From Mycolicibacterium cosmeticum (lineage in GTDB: Bacteria > Actinomycetota > Actinomycetes > Mycobacteriales > Mycobacteriaceae): 64,000 nt of DNA. The stretch's first letter is position 1; each line of letters begins with the position of its first letter. The position numbers and the translations under genes were made by a program. A model generated the notes under the pieces. That model searched no databases. It was not told where the DNA came from and worked only from the letters and a program-made list of their open reading frames with translations. The stretch covers positions 558,001 through 622,000 of the forward strand of contig NZ_CCBB010000003.1 of assembly GCF_000613185.1 (NCBI RefSeq), written 5' to 3'. Positions 17,284 to 24,762 of the stretch are shown piece after piece.

Positions 17284-18027
17284 TCACGTCTCGATGACGC
17301 GCGTGACGTAGGGGGTCATTCCGCTCGTCCGAACCGGCGACACCTTCACCGGGACGCCGGTCTGCTGCGCTTCCAGCATCTGTCCGGCGCCGAGGTAGAT
17401 CGCCTCGTGTTGCCCTCCGCCCGGTCCCCAGAACAGCAGGTCGCCGCGCTTGGCCTGCGACGGCGCCACTTTGCGGCCCGCGTCGTACTGATCGCCGGAG
17501 TACCGCGGCAACAGGATGCCGACGCCGGCAAAGGCGTAACGGGCCAGACCCGAGCAATCGAACCCCACCGTCCCGGCACCGGAATCGATCCCGCGGCTGG
17601 GGCCGGTCAAGCTGCCGCCGCCCCAGGAATAGGGCACCCCGATCTGCGACCCGGCGCGCCGGATGACGTACTCGACCGCCTGCCGGCCGTAGACGCGGTT
17701 GCCACGCAACGCCGGCGCCGCGTTCTCCGCCGGGCCCAAGATGCCCAGACTGCCCAGGAACTTGCGCCCGAGATCCATCGTCGTCTGCGCCGCCATGGCG
17801 CTGGCTTGTAGCGAGGCGTTGGCGATGGCCAACGGATCTCCCGGGGCCCCGGCGCTGAGCAGGCTGGGCAGGGTGGGATCCCAGGCACCGTTGGGTTGGC
17901 TGCGAGCCGGTCCGGCGGGAGCGAGGAGGACCGAAGCCAGCGCGGCACCACCCAGGGCCAACGCGCGCCGCCGACCCACACCGGACGCAGTGGCACGGCC
18001 GGTGTGCACTTGCGCAAAAGTCCTCAC
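17284..18027 (-). CDS. NlpC/P60 peptidoglycan endopeptidase (RipB/RipD-like)
   Basis: A 247-residue exported protein. The N-terminus has an Arg-rich start (GRRRALALGGAALASVLL) compatible with Tat or Sec export and a cleavage near AGPARS. The NlpC/P60 domain occupies about residues 120-247: VGFDCSGL carries the catalytic Cys, GGGQHEAIYLG the His. It matches RipB and RipD of M. tuberculosis in the region YGRQAVEYVIRR and GVPYSWGGG. RipD is known to have lost its catalytic residues; this one keeps both Cys and His, so it should be active against peptidoglycan stems. Start GTG at 18027 has AAGGGG upstream. Convergent with the M56 gene; a 7-bp-arm inverted repeat lies about 80 bases upstream. Confidence 0.88.
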   Translation of the reverse strand: MRTFAQVHTGRATASGVGRRRALALGGAALASVLLAPAGPARSQPNGAWDPTLPSLLSAGAPGDPLAIANASLQASAMAAQTTMDLGRKFLGSLGILGPAENAAPALRGNRVYGRQAVEYVIRRAGSQIGVPYSWGGGSLTGPSRGIDSGAGTVGFDCSGLARYAFAGVGILLPRYSGDQYDAGRKVAPSQAKRGDLLFWGPGGGQHEAIYLGAGQMLEAQQTGVPVKVSPVRTSGMTPYVTRVIET

Positions 18028-18107
18028 GTCACGATCCCCTTTTGGTGGTCGCACAGGGCCGCCACACATCGTTGCGGTGCTTGCGGACAGCGATCCCACT
18101 CCATCGC

Positions 18108-18132
18108 ACTACGTTTCGAACAAATACGTAGT
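18108..18132. promoter_or_regulatory. Inverted repeat ACTACGT-N11-ACGTAGT
   Basis: A perfect 7-bp inverted repeat (18108-18114 and 18126-18132) with an 11-base spacer, about 80 bases upstream of the NlpC/P60 start. The half-site ACTAC/GTAGT resembles the BlaI/MecI operator half-site. The distance is longer than in the classical 16-bp MecI operator, so the assignment is only suggestive. Confidence 0.35.
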
Positions 18133-18163
18133 CACGCCGTACAACAAGAGCCACGCTACACCA

Positions 18164-18184
18164 CATTGGCAACATTGGTAACAT
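18164..18184 (+). repeat. 9-bp tandem repeat CATTGGYAA x2
   Basis: CATTGGCAA (18164-18172) is followed at once by CATTGGTAA (18173-18181) and CAT. It lies in the 412-base region between the NlpC/P60 gene and the small anchored protein gene. No known function; it may be part of an operator. Confidence 0.4.
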
Positions 18185-18383
18185 GCCCAGCAAATATCAC
18201 GTGTGTAATTCGTTGTCGGAGTTCGTGACTCGACGTCGATGCACCGCGGGTGACCGTGGCGGCGATTGGCCGGCGGCCCGCAATCCCGGTGCGGATAAAC
18301 CGGGCCTCTCTATGAAACAGTTCAGTATTTGCCCGTATGCGTGAATGGCATGTCGCCAGAACGCTTCTCGGTGCTGGCAAGAC

Positions 18384-18417
18384 CTACTGTTTGTCGCAGT
18401 ACTATTTATGACAGTAG
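18384..18417. promoter_or_regulatory. Operator-like inverted repeat CTACTGT-N20-ACAGTAG upstream of the anchored protein gene
   Basis: CTACTGT (18384-18390) and ACAGTAG (18411-18417) are perfect complements. A closer pair, TACTG (18385-18389) and CAGTA (18397-18401), overlaps them, with outer bases TACT/AGTA as in the MecI/BlaI operator. The cluster lies immediately upstream of the ribosome-binding site (AAAGGAGG) of the gene at 18440, where a repressor would block transcription. Confidence 0.4.
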
Positions 18418-18439
18418 AACGACGTCGGAAAGGAGGCCG

Positions 18440-18874
18440 GTGCACGGTACCCGAGGTCGCCGGTTGTGGTGGATCGGTGCCGCGGTCGCGTCGACCGCGG
18501 TACTCGTCGCCGTACTGGTCGGCGTGCTGACCCGCACCGCGCCGTCGGAAGCGCAGGCGGATGCCAAGGCGGCGCGGGACCGGTGCGTGAGCGATGTCCG
18601 CGCGAGGTTGCCGGCGTCGTCGAATCCGTCGATCTCGGTGGACAACGCGGTCACGGACCCGCTGGATCCCGACGTCAAGGACCTCTTCCCGCTCATGCTC
18701 GACGAGTCGCTCAAAGGTGTCGAACATTCCCGGATCACGGTATGGGCGGTGACGGGCGTGGTGCAGACCGACACCGAAATCGGCACCCCGATCCGAGGGC
18801 CCTTCGAATGCCGTGCCTACAACGTCGACGGCACCACTGTCGACACGCTCGTCCTGCTCGACCACGGGCATTGA
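18440..18874 (+). CDS. Membrane-anchored extracytoplasmic protein, unknown function
   Basis: A 144-residue protein with a basic start, one membrane helix (about residues 8-32, with WWIGAAVASTAVLVAVLVGVL) and an outside domain with two cysteines (RDRCVSDV and PFECRAYN) that could form a disulfide. The domain has alternating strand-like segments (HSRITVWAVTGVVQTDTEI, then FECRAYNVDG). I do not recognise a family. GTG at 18440 is chosen for AAAGGAGG upstream, although spacing is short (3 bases after GGAGG). The promoter holds an operator-like inverted repeat. Located inside the copper island, convergent with the P-type ATPase gene; a role in copper handling is not shown by motifs. Confidence 0.65.
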   Translation: MHGTRGRRLWWIGAAVASTAVLVAVLVGVLTRTAPSEAQADAKAARDRCVSDVRARLPASSNPSISVDNAVTDPLDPDVKDLFPLMLDESLKGVEHSRITVWAVTGVVQTDTEIGTPIRGPFECRAYNVDGTTVDTLVLLDHGH

Positions 18875-18918
18875 CACGATCGAACGACCACTGCGCGCCA
18901 GACTGGCCGCAACCTCGT

Positions 18919-21000
18919 TCAGCGGTCGAGGATCACGCGGGTACTGGCTTCCGGACTCAGGTCGATGCGGCGCAACAACTGGGCGTTGAGCGCGACCACG
19001 ACCGTGGACAACGACATCAGGATGGCCCCGACCGACATGGGCAGCACGAATCCGATCGGAGCCAGGACGCCGGCGGCCAGCGGCACCGAGATCAGGTTGT
19101 AACCGGCGCCCCACCACAGGTTCTGCTTCATCTTCCGGTAGCTGGCACGGGAGAGCTCGATCACCGACAGCACCGACCGCGGGTCCGAGCTGGCCAGGAT
19201 GACCCCGGCCGAGGCGATCGCGACATCCGTTCCGGCGCCGATCGCGATGCCGACGTCGGCTTGGGCCAGTGCCGGTGCGTCGTTGACGCCGTCACCCACC
19301 ATGGCCACCTTCTTGCCCTCGTGCTGCAGACTGGCGACCTTCGCCGCCTTGTCTTCGGGTCGCACACCGGCGAACACCCGGTCGATCTGCAGTTCCGTTC
19401 CGACCGCGTGTGCTACCGCCTCGGCGTCCCCGGTGATCATCACGACCTCGACGCCGAGTGTGTGCAGGGCCTCGACGGTTTGGCGGGACTCGGGCCGCAC
19501 CTCGTCGGCCAGGCGGAGGCCGCCGATGACACCGCCGTCGCGCACGACGTGCAGGATGATCGCTCCCTCGCCACGCCACGCCGCGGCGGCACCGACTTCG
19601 TCGGCTCCGACCTCCGCGAGCAGCCGAGGGCCGCCCACCCGCACCTCGTGGCCGTCCACGGTCGCGGTGACGCCGACCGCCGGTGAGGACGTGAAGCCGC
19701 TCGGGTGGGGCATTGTCAGGCCGCGTTCCTGCGCGGCGCGCACGATGGCGCGCGCCAGCGGGTGTTCGCTGTCCGATTCGGCGGCGGCCGCCGCCGCGAG
19801 CACCGCATCACCGTCGAGGTCGCCGACGGGCTCGACCGCCGTCACGGTGGGCTCGCCCTTGGTCAGCGTGCCGGTCTTGTCGAACAGCACGGTGTCGACC
19901 GTGCGCATGCTCTCCAGCGCCAGTCGATCCTTGATCAGCACACCGCCGCGGGCCGCCCGCTCGGTCGCGATCGAGACCACCAGCGGGATCGCCAGACCCA
20001 AGGCATGCGGGCACGCGATCACCAACACGGTGATGGCCCGCACGACCGCGGCATCGGGATGGCCACCGAGCGTCCACACCACGGCCGTGACGGCGGCTGT
20101 GGCCAGGGCGAACCAGAACAGCCAGCCCGCCGCGCGGTCGGCCAGACGCTGGGCGCGTGACGAGGAGTTCTGCGCCTCGGTCACCAGCCGCTGAATACCG
20201 GCAAGGGTGGTGTCGTCGCCGGTCGCCGTTATCCGGACCCGCAAACCGGAATCGGTCGCGACCGTTCCTGCGGTCACGTCGTCACCGGTTTCCTTGGCCA
20301 CCGGCCGGGATTCCCCGGTCACCATCGACTCGTCCATGTCCGCACGGCCGTCGACGATCACGCCGTCGGCAGGCACGCTGCCGCCGGGGCGGACGATGAC
20401 GAGGTCACCCACCCGCAGCTCGGAGACGGCCACGGTGACCGTGCTGTCGCCGTCGATCTTCTCGGCCTCGTCGGGCAGCAGGGCGGCCAGGGAGTCCAGC
20501 GCGGACGTCGTCTGGGCCAGCGAGCGCATTTCGATCCAATGCCCCAGCAGCATGATCGCGATGAGCAGCGCCAGTTCCCACCAGAACTCCAGTTCATGGT
20601 GCAGCAACCCGAGACTGGCTCCCCACGACGCCACGAAAGCGACCGTGATCGCCAGCCCGATGAGCAGCATCATCCCCGGTGTGCGAGAACGAATTTCGCT
20701 GATCGCTCCGGTCAGGAAGGGGCGTCCGCCGACGGCATACATGACCGTGCCCAGCACCGGGGCGACCCAGCGGGCGCCGGGGAAGTCCGGTACCTGATAT
20801 CCGACGAGCATCGCGAACATCGTGGAGAAGGCCACGACGGGGATGGCGATGGCCAGGTTGACCCAGAACAGCTTTCGGAATTGCGCGACGTGATCGCCGC
20901 CGTGTCCGGCATGGCCGCCGTGGCCGGCATGAGCGCCGGATGTGGATTGCGGGTGGTGGTCGGTGTCGACGGCGTGGTGGCCATCGTGCGGATGGGCCAT
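18919..21000 (-). CDS. copB: Copper-exporting P1B-type ATPase (CopB type, CPH motif)
   Basis: A 693-residue heavy-metal ATPase. The first about 38 residues are His-rich (repeated GHGGH) instead of a CxxC metal domain. Eight membrane helices are predicted, in pairs near 45-110, 125-170, 300-365 and 620-670. The actuator has TGES. The membrane metal site is CPH (IACPHALGLAIPL), typical of CopB/group-IB3 pumps, rather than CPC of CopA. The P-domain has DKTGTLT, and GDGVNDAPA follows. The N-domain HP motif is SEHPLA. It should export copper ions. ATG at 21000 is chosen for AGGAG 5 bases upstream; the frame allows GTG at 21006. It lies 22 bases after the chaperone gene in one leftward operon controlled by CsoR-like boxes. 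Confidence 0.93.
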   Translation of the reverse strand: MAHPHDGHHAVDTDHHPQSTSGAHAGHGGHAGHGGDHVAQFRKLFWVNLAIAIPVVAFSTMFAMLVGYQVPDFPGARWVAPVLGTVMYAVGGRPFLTGAISEIRSRTPGMMLLIGLAITVAFVASWGASLGLLHHELEFWWELALLIAIMLLGHWIEMRSLAQTTSALDSLAALLPDEAEKIDGDSTVTVAVSELRVGDLVIVRPGGSVPADGVIVDGRADMDESMVTGESRPVAKETGDDVTAGTVATDSGLRVRITATGDDTTLAGIQRLVTEAQNSSSRAQRLADRAAGWLFWFALATAAVTAVVWTLGGHPDAAVVRAITVLVIACPHALGLAIPLVVSIATERAARGGVLIKDRLALESMRTVDTVLFDKTGTLTKGEPTVTAVEPVGDLDGDAVLAAAAAAESDSEHPLARAIVRAAQERGLTMPHPSGFTSSPAVGVTATVDGHEVRVGGPRLLAEVGADEVGAAAAWRGEGAIILHVVRDGGVIGGLRLADEVRPESRQTVEALHTLGVEVVMITGDAEAVAHAVGTELQIDRVFAGVRPEDKAAKVASLQHEGKKVAMVGDGVNDAPALAQADVGIAIGAGTDVAIASAGVILASSDPRSVLSVIELSRASYRKMKQNLWWGAGYNLISVPLAAGVLAPIGFVLPMSVGAILMSLSTVVVALNAQLLRRIDLSPEASTRVILDR

Positions 21001-21022
21001 GATCACTCCTCCGTCGGCGTGC

Positions 21023-21235
21023 TCATGGCACCCGCACGGCCGAATAGCCGGCCTCGTCCACCGCCGCCAGGATCTCCGCGTCGTCGATCTCGGCGCGGGC
21101 GGACACGCTCAGCTTGCCCGTCTCGGCGCTGATCTCGACACTCTGCACGCCGGCGATCCGGCCGACCTCGGTGCGGACGGATGCTTCGCAATGACCGCAT
21201 GACATTCCGGTGATGTGGTATTCGCTCGTGACCAT
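21023..21235 (-). CDS. HMA-domain copper chaperone (CopZ-like)
   Basis: A 70-residue single heavy-metal-associated domain. The metal-binding loop is GMSCGHCEASV (Cys pair CxxC at residues about 13-16), and the ferredoxin-like fold strands are recognisable (TSEYHITGM, VQSVEISAETGKLSV, AAVDEAGYSAV). It would bind Cu(I) in the cytoplasm and pass it to the ATPase encoded next. The ATG is preceded by AAAGGAG. It is the first gene of the chaperone-ATPase operon. Two palindromes typical of CsoR boxes precede it. Confidence 0.93.
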   Translation of the reverse strand: MVTSEYHITGMSCGHCEASVRTEVGRIAGVQSVEISAETGKLSVSARAEIDDAEILAAVDEAGYSAVRVP

Positions 21236-21253
21236 GTGAGGCTCCTTTCTCGA

Positions 21254-21268
21254 TACCCCTCGGGGGTA
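21254..21268. promoter_or_regulatory. CsoR-box-like palindrome (promoter-proximal)
   Basis: TACCCCTCGGGGGTA is a near-perfect inverted repeat 19 bases upstream of the chaperone ATG. CsoR operators have this G-tract/C-tract pattern with TAC..GTA ends. Bound apo-CsoR would block transcription and Cu(I) would release it. No csoR gene lies in this window. Confidence 0.6.
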
Positions 21269-21282
21269 CCCACGATCACCAT

Positions 21283-21299
21283 ATACCCGGGCGGGGTAT
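21283..21299. promoter_or_regulatory. CsoR-box-like palindrome overlapping the promoter core
   Basis: ATACCCGGGCGGGGTAT is a second copper-box-like palindrome, centred 30 bases (about three helical turns) from the first. On the minus strand a possible -35 (TTTACC) and -10 (TATATG) lie on either side of it with about 15-base spacing, so this box would sit within the promoter spacer. Confidence 0.6.
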
Positions 21300-21335
21300 C
21301 GGTAAAGGTGCCGCTGCATCCGAACGCGTCACAGT

Positions 21336-21354
21336 CTACGTATCTAGTACGTAG
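21336..21354. promoter_or_regulatory. Inverted repeat CTACGTA-N5-TACGTAG upstream of copper operon
   Basis: CTACGTA (21336-21342), spacer TCTAG, and TACGTAG (21348-21354) form a perfect 7-bp inverted repeat, about 100 bases before the chaperone start. Its arms share the CTACGT/ACGTAG core with the repeat at 18108-18132 near the NlpC/P60 gene. A common regulator is plausible; the BlaI-type protein encoded in the island is one candidate. Confidence 0.4.
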
Positions 21355-21359
21355 ATGGG

Positions 21360-22258
21360 GCACCGTCCGGGCGGCGGGCGCGGTGGGCGTCGCGTGTGCG
21401 GGTTTGCCGGGCGCGGTGGACGTCCGGCCACCCGACTGGGCCCGTGGTCGTGTCGGGGGCGATCGGCCCACCGCCTGGGGTGCTGAGCATGGGGTAGCCG
21501 GTGAGGGCGGGGGCGGCATTCGGCGGATTCCAGCAGTCGTCCGGTTGCGTCACAGCGAGAATGCGAGTGGGCGACACCGGCTCGGGCCGGCAGGTGACCT
21601 GAAAGCTGGTGACAAGGACCATCTTTGGAGATCATCCGGACCGCACGGCGCGGGCCCGGGGAATCTGGGCGTGCTGCCGGGGGGAGGTCGAAATCTACTC
21701 CAGCGTTATTTGCTGAATTGCTCAGCTAAGACGGATGAGAGCGGATATTCCGGCCGTCGGCCGGGCCCACTCGATTCGCCAGAAATCGGCCCGCCGGGGT
21801 GCTGAGCAGGAATCTCTGCGGTAGGGCGGATGACCGGTGCGGGAGGCGGCCGGTGGCCGGTCCCGTGTCGCGTGGGGTTTGCATGAGCCGAACTTCCGTT
21901 GGGAGTGCGGCGAGATCCGTTGTGGCGCAAGGCATGTCCGGCGTGATGGTCGGGGCGCCGTACGGGGCCATCGGATTTGCTGCCCGGACCGCTGTTCACC
22001 GATATTAGCTGCGGGCCCAGTGGGATTGGCTGTCGCCCGCAGGGGGTTGCCCGGATTCGATGGCGGCGCCGGGTAGCGAGGTGGGTTTGCCGACGGCCTT
22101 GCGACCCTCGAATTACCGACAATTGTTGCCGCCGAACAGCTTTCGATCGCAAGCATCACTATGCGGCACCATCGCCGATGTCGTAGGGTCGCCGAAAATG
22201 GAGGACGGCGGTCCTGCCGGTCATCCGATTCCGTGAGATCCCCGCACAAGGAGGCGCC
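21360..22258. other. Gene-poor region of about 0.9 kb
   Basis: No frame here has convincing coding character: the open frames on both strands are short or rich in Arg, Pro and Gly and lack recognisable motifs. A duplicated sentence occurs: the pattern ATCGGCCC(A/G)CCG followed by GGGGTGCTGAGCA is at 21462-21489 and, four bases shorter, at 21785-21808. The stretch ends at the AAGGAGG site of the next gene. It may be an old insertion or decayed gene, or a regulatory leader; nothing further can be supported. Confidence 0.5.
21462..21489 (+). repeat. Degenerate direct repeat, copy 1 (copy 2 at 21785-21808)
   Basis: Shares GGGGTGCTGAGCA exactly and ATCGGCCC(A/G)CCG with the copy 323 bases downstream. 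The two copies are in a non-coding stretch and differ by a short indel, suggesting an old duplication. Confidence 0.5.
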
Positions 22259-23767
22259 GTGACGGCACGTCACCGGGTCAGGAAGAACAACCGCGCGATC
22301 GGGATTCTGGTTGTCCCCGCGGCGGCCGCACTGCTCGTGACGGCGGCGGTCGATCAGCCGGTGGTCCAGCAGATGCCGTATGCGGTTCATCAACCGCACC
22401 GAGCGGTCTCGGCCGACGCTGTCGACCTGGCCGCACTGGCCCTGTTCGCGGTGCCGGGTGCCGGGGTCAACTTCCCGCCGGGGGCGCTGGCCGAGCAGGA
22501 CGGCGGCGTCTGGCAACGCATCCAAGACGTCACCCTGCTCACCGATCGGACTCGTTATCCGGGCGACGTCACCGCGGCGTCACTGGACTCCGGTGCCAGC
22601 TGGCTCACCGAACTGCTCCTGGCTCGAGACCCTTCGACCACGGTCAGCGGGATCGACACCGGCTCATTCGGCGGGCGGGTGGCCGCCGAGGCGCTGAACC
22701 GCGTGGCGGCCACCGGTTACGACATGTCGAGCGTTTTTGCGGTGTTCTACGGTGATTCGAACACCCCGGGCACCGGACTCTTCGACCGGTACCGCTCGCA
22801 GGACTCGACATTCGGATCCGACATCCCCGGCGGTGCCGTGCCCCTGCCCGACGGAACGTACCTGCGGGTCAACCGCGAATACGATCCGATCGCGTATTTT
22901 CCGAGGTACCTGTGGAACCCGGTGAGCTGGCTGCAGATCGCGGCCGGATTCCTGTTCGAACACTCGCGGCTGGACAGCTTCGACTTCGACGATCCGCGCA
23001 ACGTCACCACCGTCGAGGGCAACGTCGTCACCGTCCGGGTGAACAGCCCGGTGATGCCGCTGCTCATGCCGCTCAAACTGCTCGGCGTGCCGACCAGGAT
23101 CATCCAGGCGCTGCAGGACATCATGCAGCCGATCGTCGAGAGCACCGGCATGTACGAGAGCGGAAAGGTGGGCTTCCTGCCCACCCCGCAGAAGACGATC
23201 CAGTACCTCAGCGCGATCGCCGCCGGGTTCGCGCGGGCGGGCCAGCGCCTGGCCGGGATCGATCCTCCGGACCCTGGGCCGAGCACACCGCCCTACACGA
23301 CGGCGCCCACGACGACCTCGGAAATCATCGACGCCATGGAGGCCCGGGACCGGGAACTCAATGGGAGCCCGACCCCGACCGCACGGCTTGCCGCCGCGCA
23401 AACGAGCGCCCCGCAGCCCGCGGCCGGCACCGTCACCGCCGATTCCGTCACGGCGGATCAGCCGCAGCCGCCTTCGACCGACGACAAGCCGGACGACAAG
23501 CCCGTCGATCCCACGGCCACCTCGCCTGCGGCCGCGGCGTCGACGACCGCCGATACCGACACCGACACCGACACCAAGCCGCCGGTGCACCCGCGGAAGA
23601 CGGCGACGGCGCGCAAACCAGCCGGCGATGCGCCCAAGGAGGTGTCCACCACCGCGCCGGTGGCGTCACCCACCGCGTCCGACACGGCAACCCCGGCGGC
23701 CGGCGACGGCGATAAGGCCGGTGCTGACACCGGCGACAGCGGCGCCGGCGATCAGTCGGCGAAATGA
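22259..23767 (+). CDS. Large exported protein with disordered Thr/Pro/Asp-rich tail (PE-PPE-domain-like core)
   Basis: A 502-residue exported protein. Residues about 14-32 are a hydrophobic signal or anchor (IGILVVPAAAALLVTAAV). The middle (about 60-340) is a folded domain with segments such as PLPDGTYLRVNREYDPIAYFP that resemble the PE-PPE (serine hydrolase-like) domain of mycobacteria, but the classical GxSxG elbow is not clear (SGIDTGSFGG is the nearest), so activity is doubtful. The last about 150 residues are low-complexity, rich in Thr, Pro, Ala and Asp, with a TDTDTDT run. Start GTG has AAGGAGG upstream. A strong hairpin follows. Family assignment is tentative. Confidence 0.65.
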   Translation: MTARHRVRKNNRAIGILVVPAAAALLVTAAVDQPVVQQMPYAVHQPHRAVSADAVDLAALALFAVPGAGVNFPPGALAEQDGGVWQRIQDVTLLTDRTRYPGDVTAASLDSGASWLTELLLARDPSTTVSGIDTGSFGGRVAAEALNRVAATGYDMSSVFAVFYGDSNTPGTGLFDRYRSQDSTFGSDIPGGAVPLPDGTYLRVNREYDPIAYFPRYLWNPVSWLQIAAGFLFEHSRLDSFDFDDPRNVTTVEGNVVTVRVNSPVMPLLMPLKLLGVPTRIIQALQDIMQPIVESTGMYESGKVGFLPTPQKTIQYLSAIAAGFARAGQRLAGIDPPDPGPSTPPYTTAPTTTSEIIDAMEARDRELNGSPTPTARLAAAQTSAPQPAAGTVTADSVTADQPQPPSTDDKPDDKPVDPTATSPAAAASTTADTDTDTDTKPPVHPRKTATARKPAGDAPKEVSTTAPVASPTASDTATPAAGDGDKAGADTGDSGAGDQSAK

Positions 23768-23770
23768 CAA

Positions 23771-23807
23771 CGGCCGGAAGCCATCCCGCAGGACTGGCTT
23801 CCGGCCG
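23771..23807. terminator. Strong hairpin between convergent genes
   Basis: A perfect 13-bp stem (23771-23783 with 23795-23807, arm CGGCCGGAAGCCA) and an 11-base loop, 3 bases after the stop of the exported protein and 15 before the stop of the cutinase. No U-tract on either side; mycobacterial terminators often lack one. It can serve both converging genes. Confidence 0.7.
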
Positions 23808-23822
23808 TCGGTTCGAAGGGGT

Positions 23823-24593
23823 TCAGTTGCCGGGCTGGACCTCGGCGGCGGCCTGCACCACGGTCGCGGCCGGGGCGGCGGGCACACCCAGCCGGCCGAC
23901 CACGAAATCGGCTGCCTGATCGGCCATCCCGTTGAACTTGTACGAGCTGTGCGCGGAGCGGTCCAAGCCACCGGGGTAGCAGACCGGGTCGCCGGTGGCG
24001 CACAGCTGGATGGTCTTGCCGGCGTACAGATCACCGACGGTGATCGGGGGAGCGCTGCGGTCGGCCAGGCTCAGGAACCAGTTGTCCGGAGTACCGAACA
24101 GGGCCACCGCCGCGACGTGAGAGGCCACCGAGGCCGGCATCGGTCCGGACAACCCGGCGGGCAGCGCCACCCCGGCGGGCACCGTGCTGCTGGTGGTGTA
24201 GCCGGCGACGGCCGCACCCTGCGAGTAGCCGCCCAGCACGATCTTGGTCGACGGGCACTGGGCCGCGATCGTCTGGATCCGGTTGGCGGCATCGGCGACA
24301 CCGTCGACCGCGCGCCCGAAGTCCAGCGATGCCGGGTAGTCCACCCCGTACACGTCGACCGTCTTCCCCGGCAGCCGGGCGTTCAGGGCGTCGACGAAGG
24401 CCTGGCCCGTGGCGCCCACGCCCGGCCCTTCGAACGTGCCACGAGCGAACACCACCTCGACGGCGGCGCAGGAGTCGTCGGCGGCGCTCGCGGTGGCGGC
24501 GGGGCCGGCGAACAGGCCCACCACGATGGCGGCCAAGGCCAGGGTGGTGAATGCCGTGGATTTCGCGATGCGGGCTGGAAGAGATGTGCTCAT
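23823..24593 (-). CDS. Cutinase-family secreted esterase
   Basis: A 256-residue secreted hydrolase. Signal peptide of about 37 residues (LALAAIVVGLFAGPAATASA). The cutinase fold follows: VVFARGTFEGPGVG (oxyanion region), nucleophile in GGYSQGAAV (Ser about residue 119), acid in CATGDPVCYPGG and His in SAHSSY. Three cysteine pairs typical of cutinases are partly visible (DSCAAVEVV with AAQCPST; QLCATGDPVC). A Pro/Ala/Val-rich tail of about 25 residues ends the protein. Mycobacterial cutinase-like proteins hydrolyse short to medium chain esters and some polyesters or cell-envelope esters; the substrate here is unknown. Confidence 0.92.
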   Translation of the reverse strand: MSTSLPARIAKSTAFTTLALAAIVVGLFAGPAATASAADDSCAAVEVVFARGTFEGPGVGATGQAFVDALNARLPGKTVDVYGVDYPASLDFGRAVDGVADAANRIQTIAAQCPSTKIVLGGYSQGAAVAGYTTSSTVPAGVALPAGLSGPMPASVASHVAAVALFGTPDNWFLSLADRSAPPITVGDLYAGKTIQLCATGDPVCYPGGLDRSAHSSYKFNGMADQAADFVVGRLGVPAAPAATVVQAAAEVQPGN

Positions 24594-24762
24594 GAGGTGG
24601 TCCCCGTCCTTGGGTCAGCTTCGCCATCGCTTCTGCGTAGAGGTGGCAACTGCCTGCTATAAGTCGGGATCCCTGAGCTGCGATTCCGCAGTTGTCAAGT
24701 GATGTATCTCACCTGCGGAAAGTTCGGTGGGCCGGGATGGACCGCGCTCCCTGCGACGTTTG

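Noticed and set aside
21706..22525. Open frames on both strands around 21.7-22.5 kb
   Set aside because: Arg/Pro/Gly-rich shadows without recognisable motifs, overlapping the true start of the exported protein.
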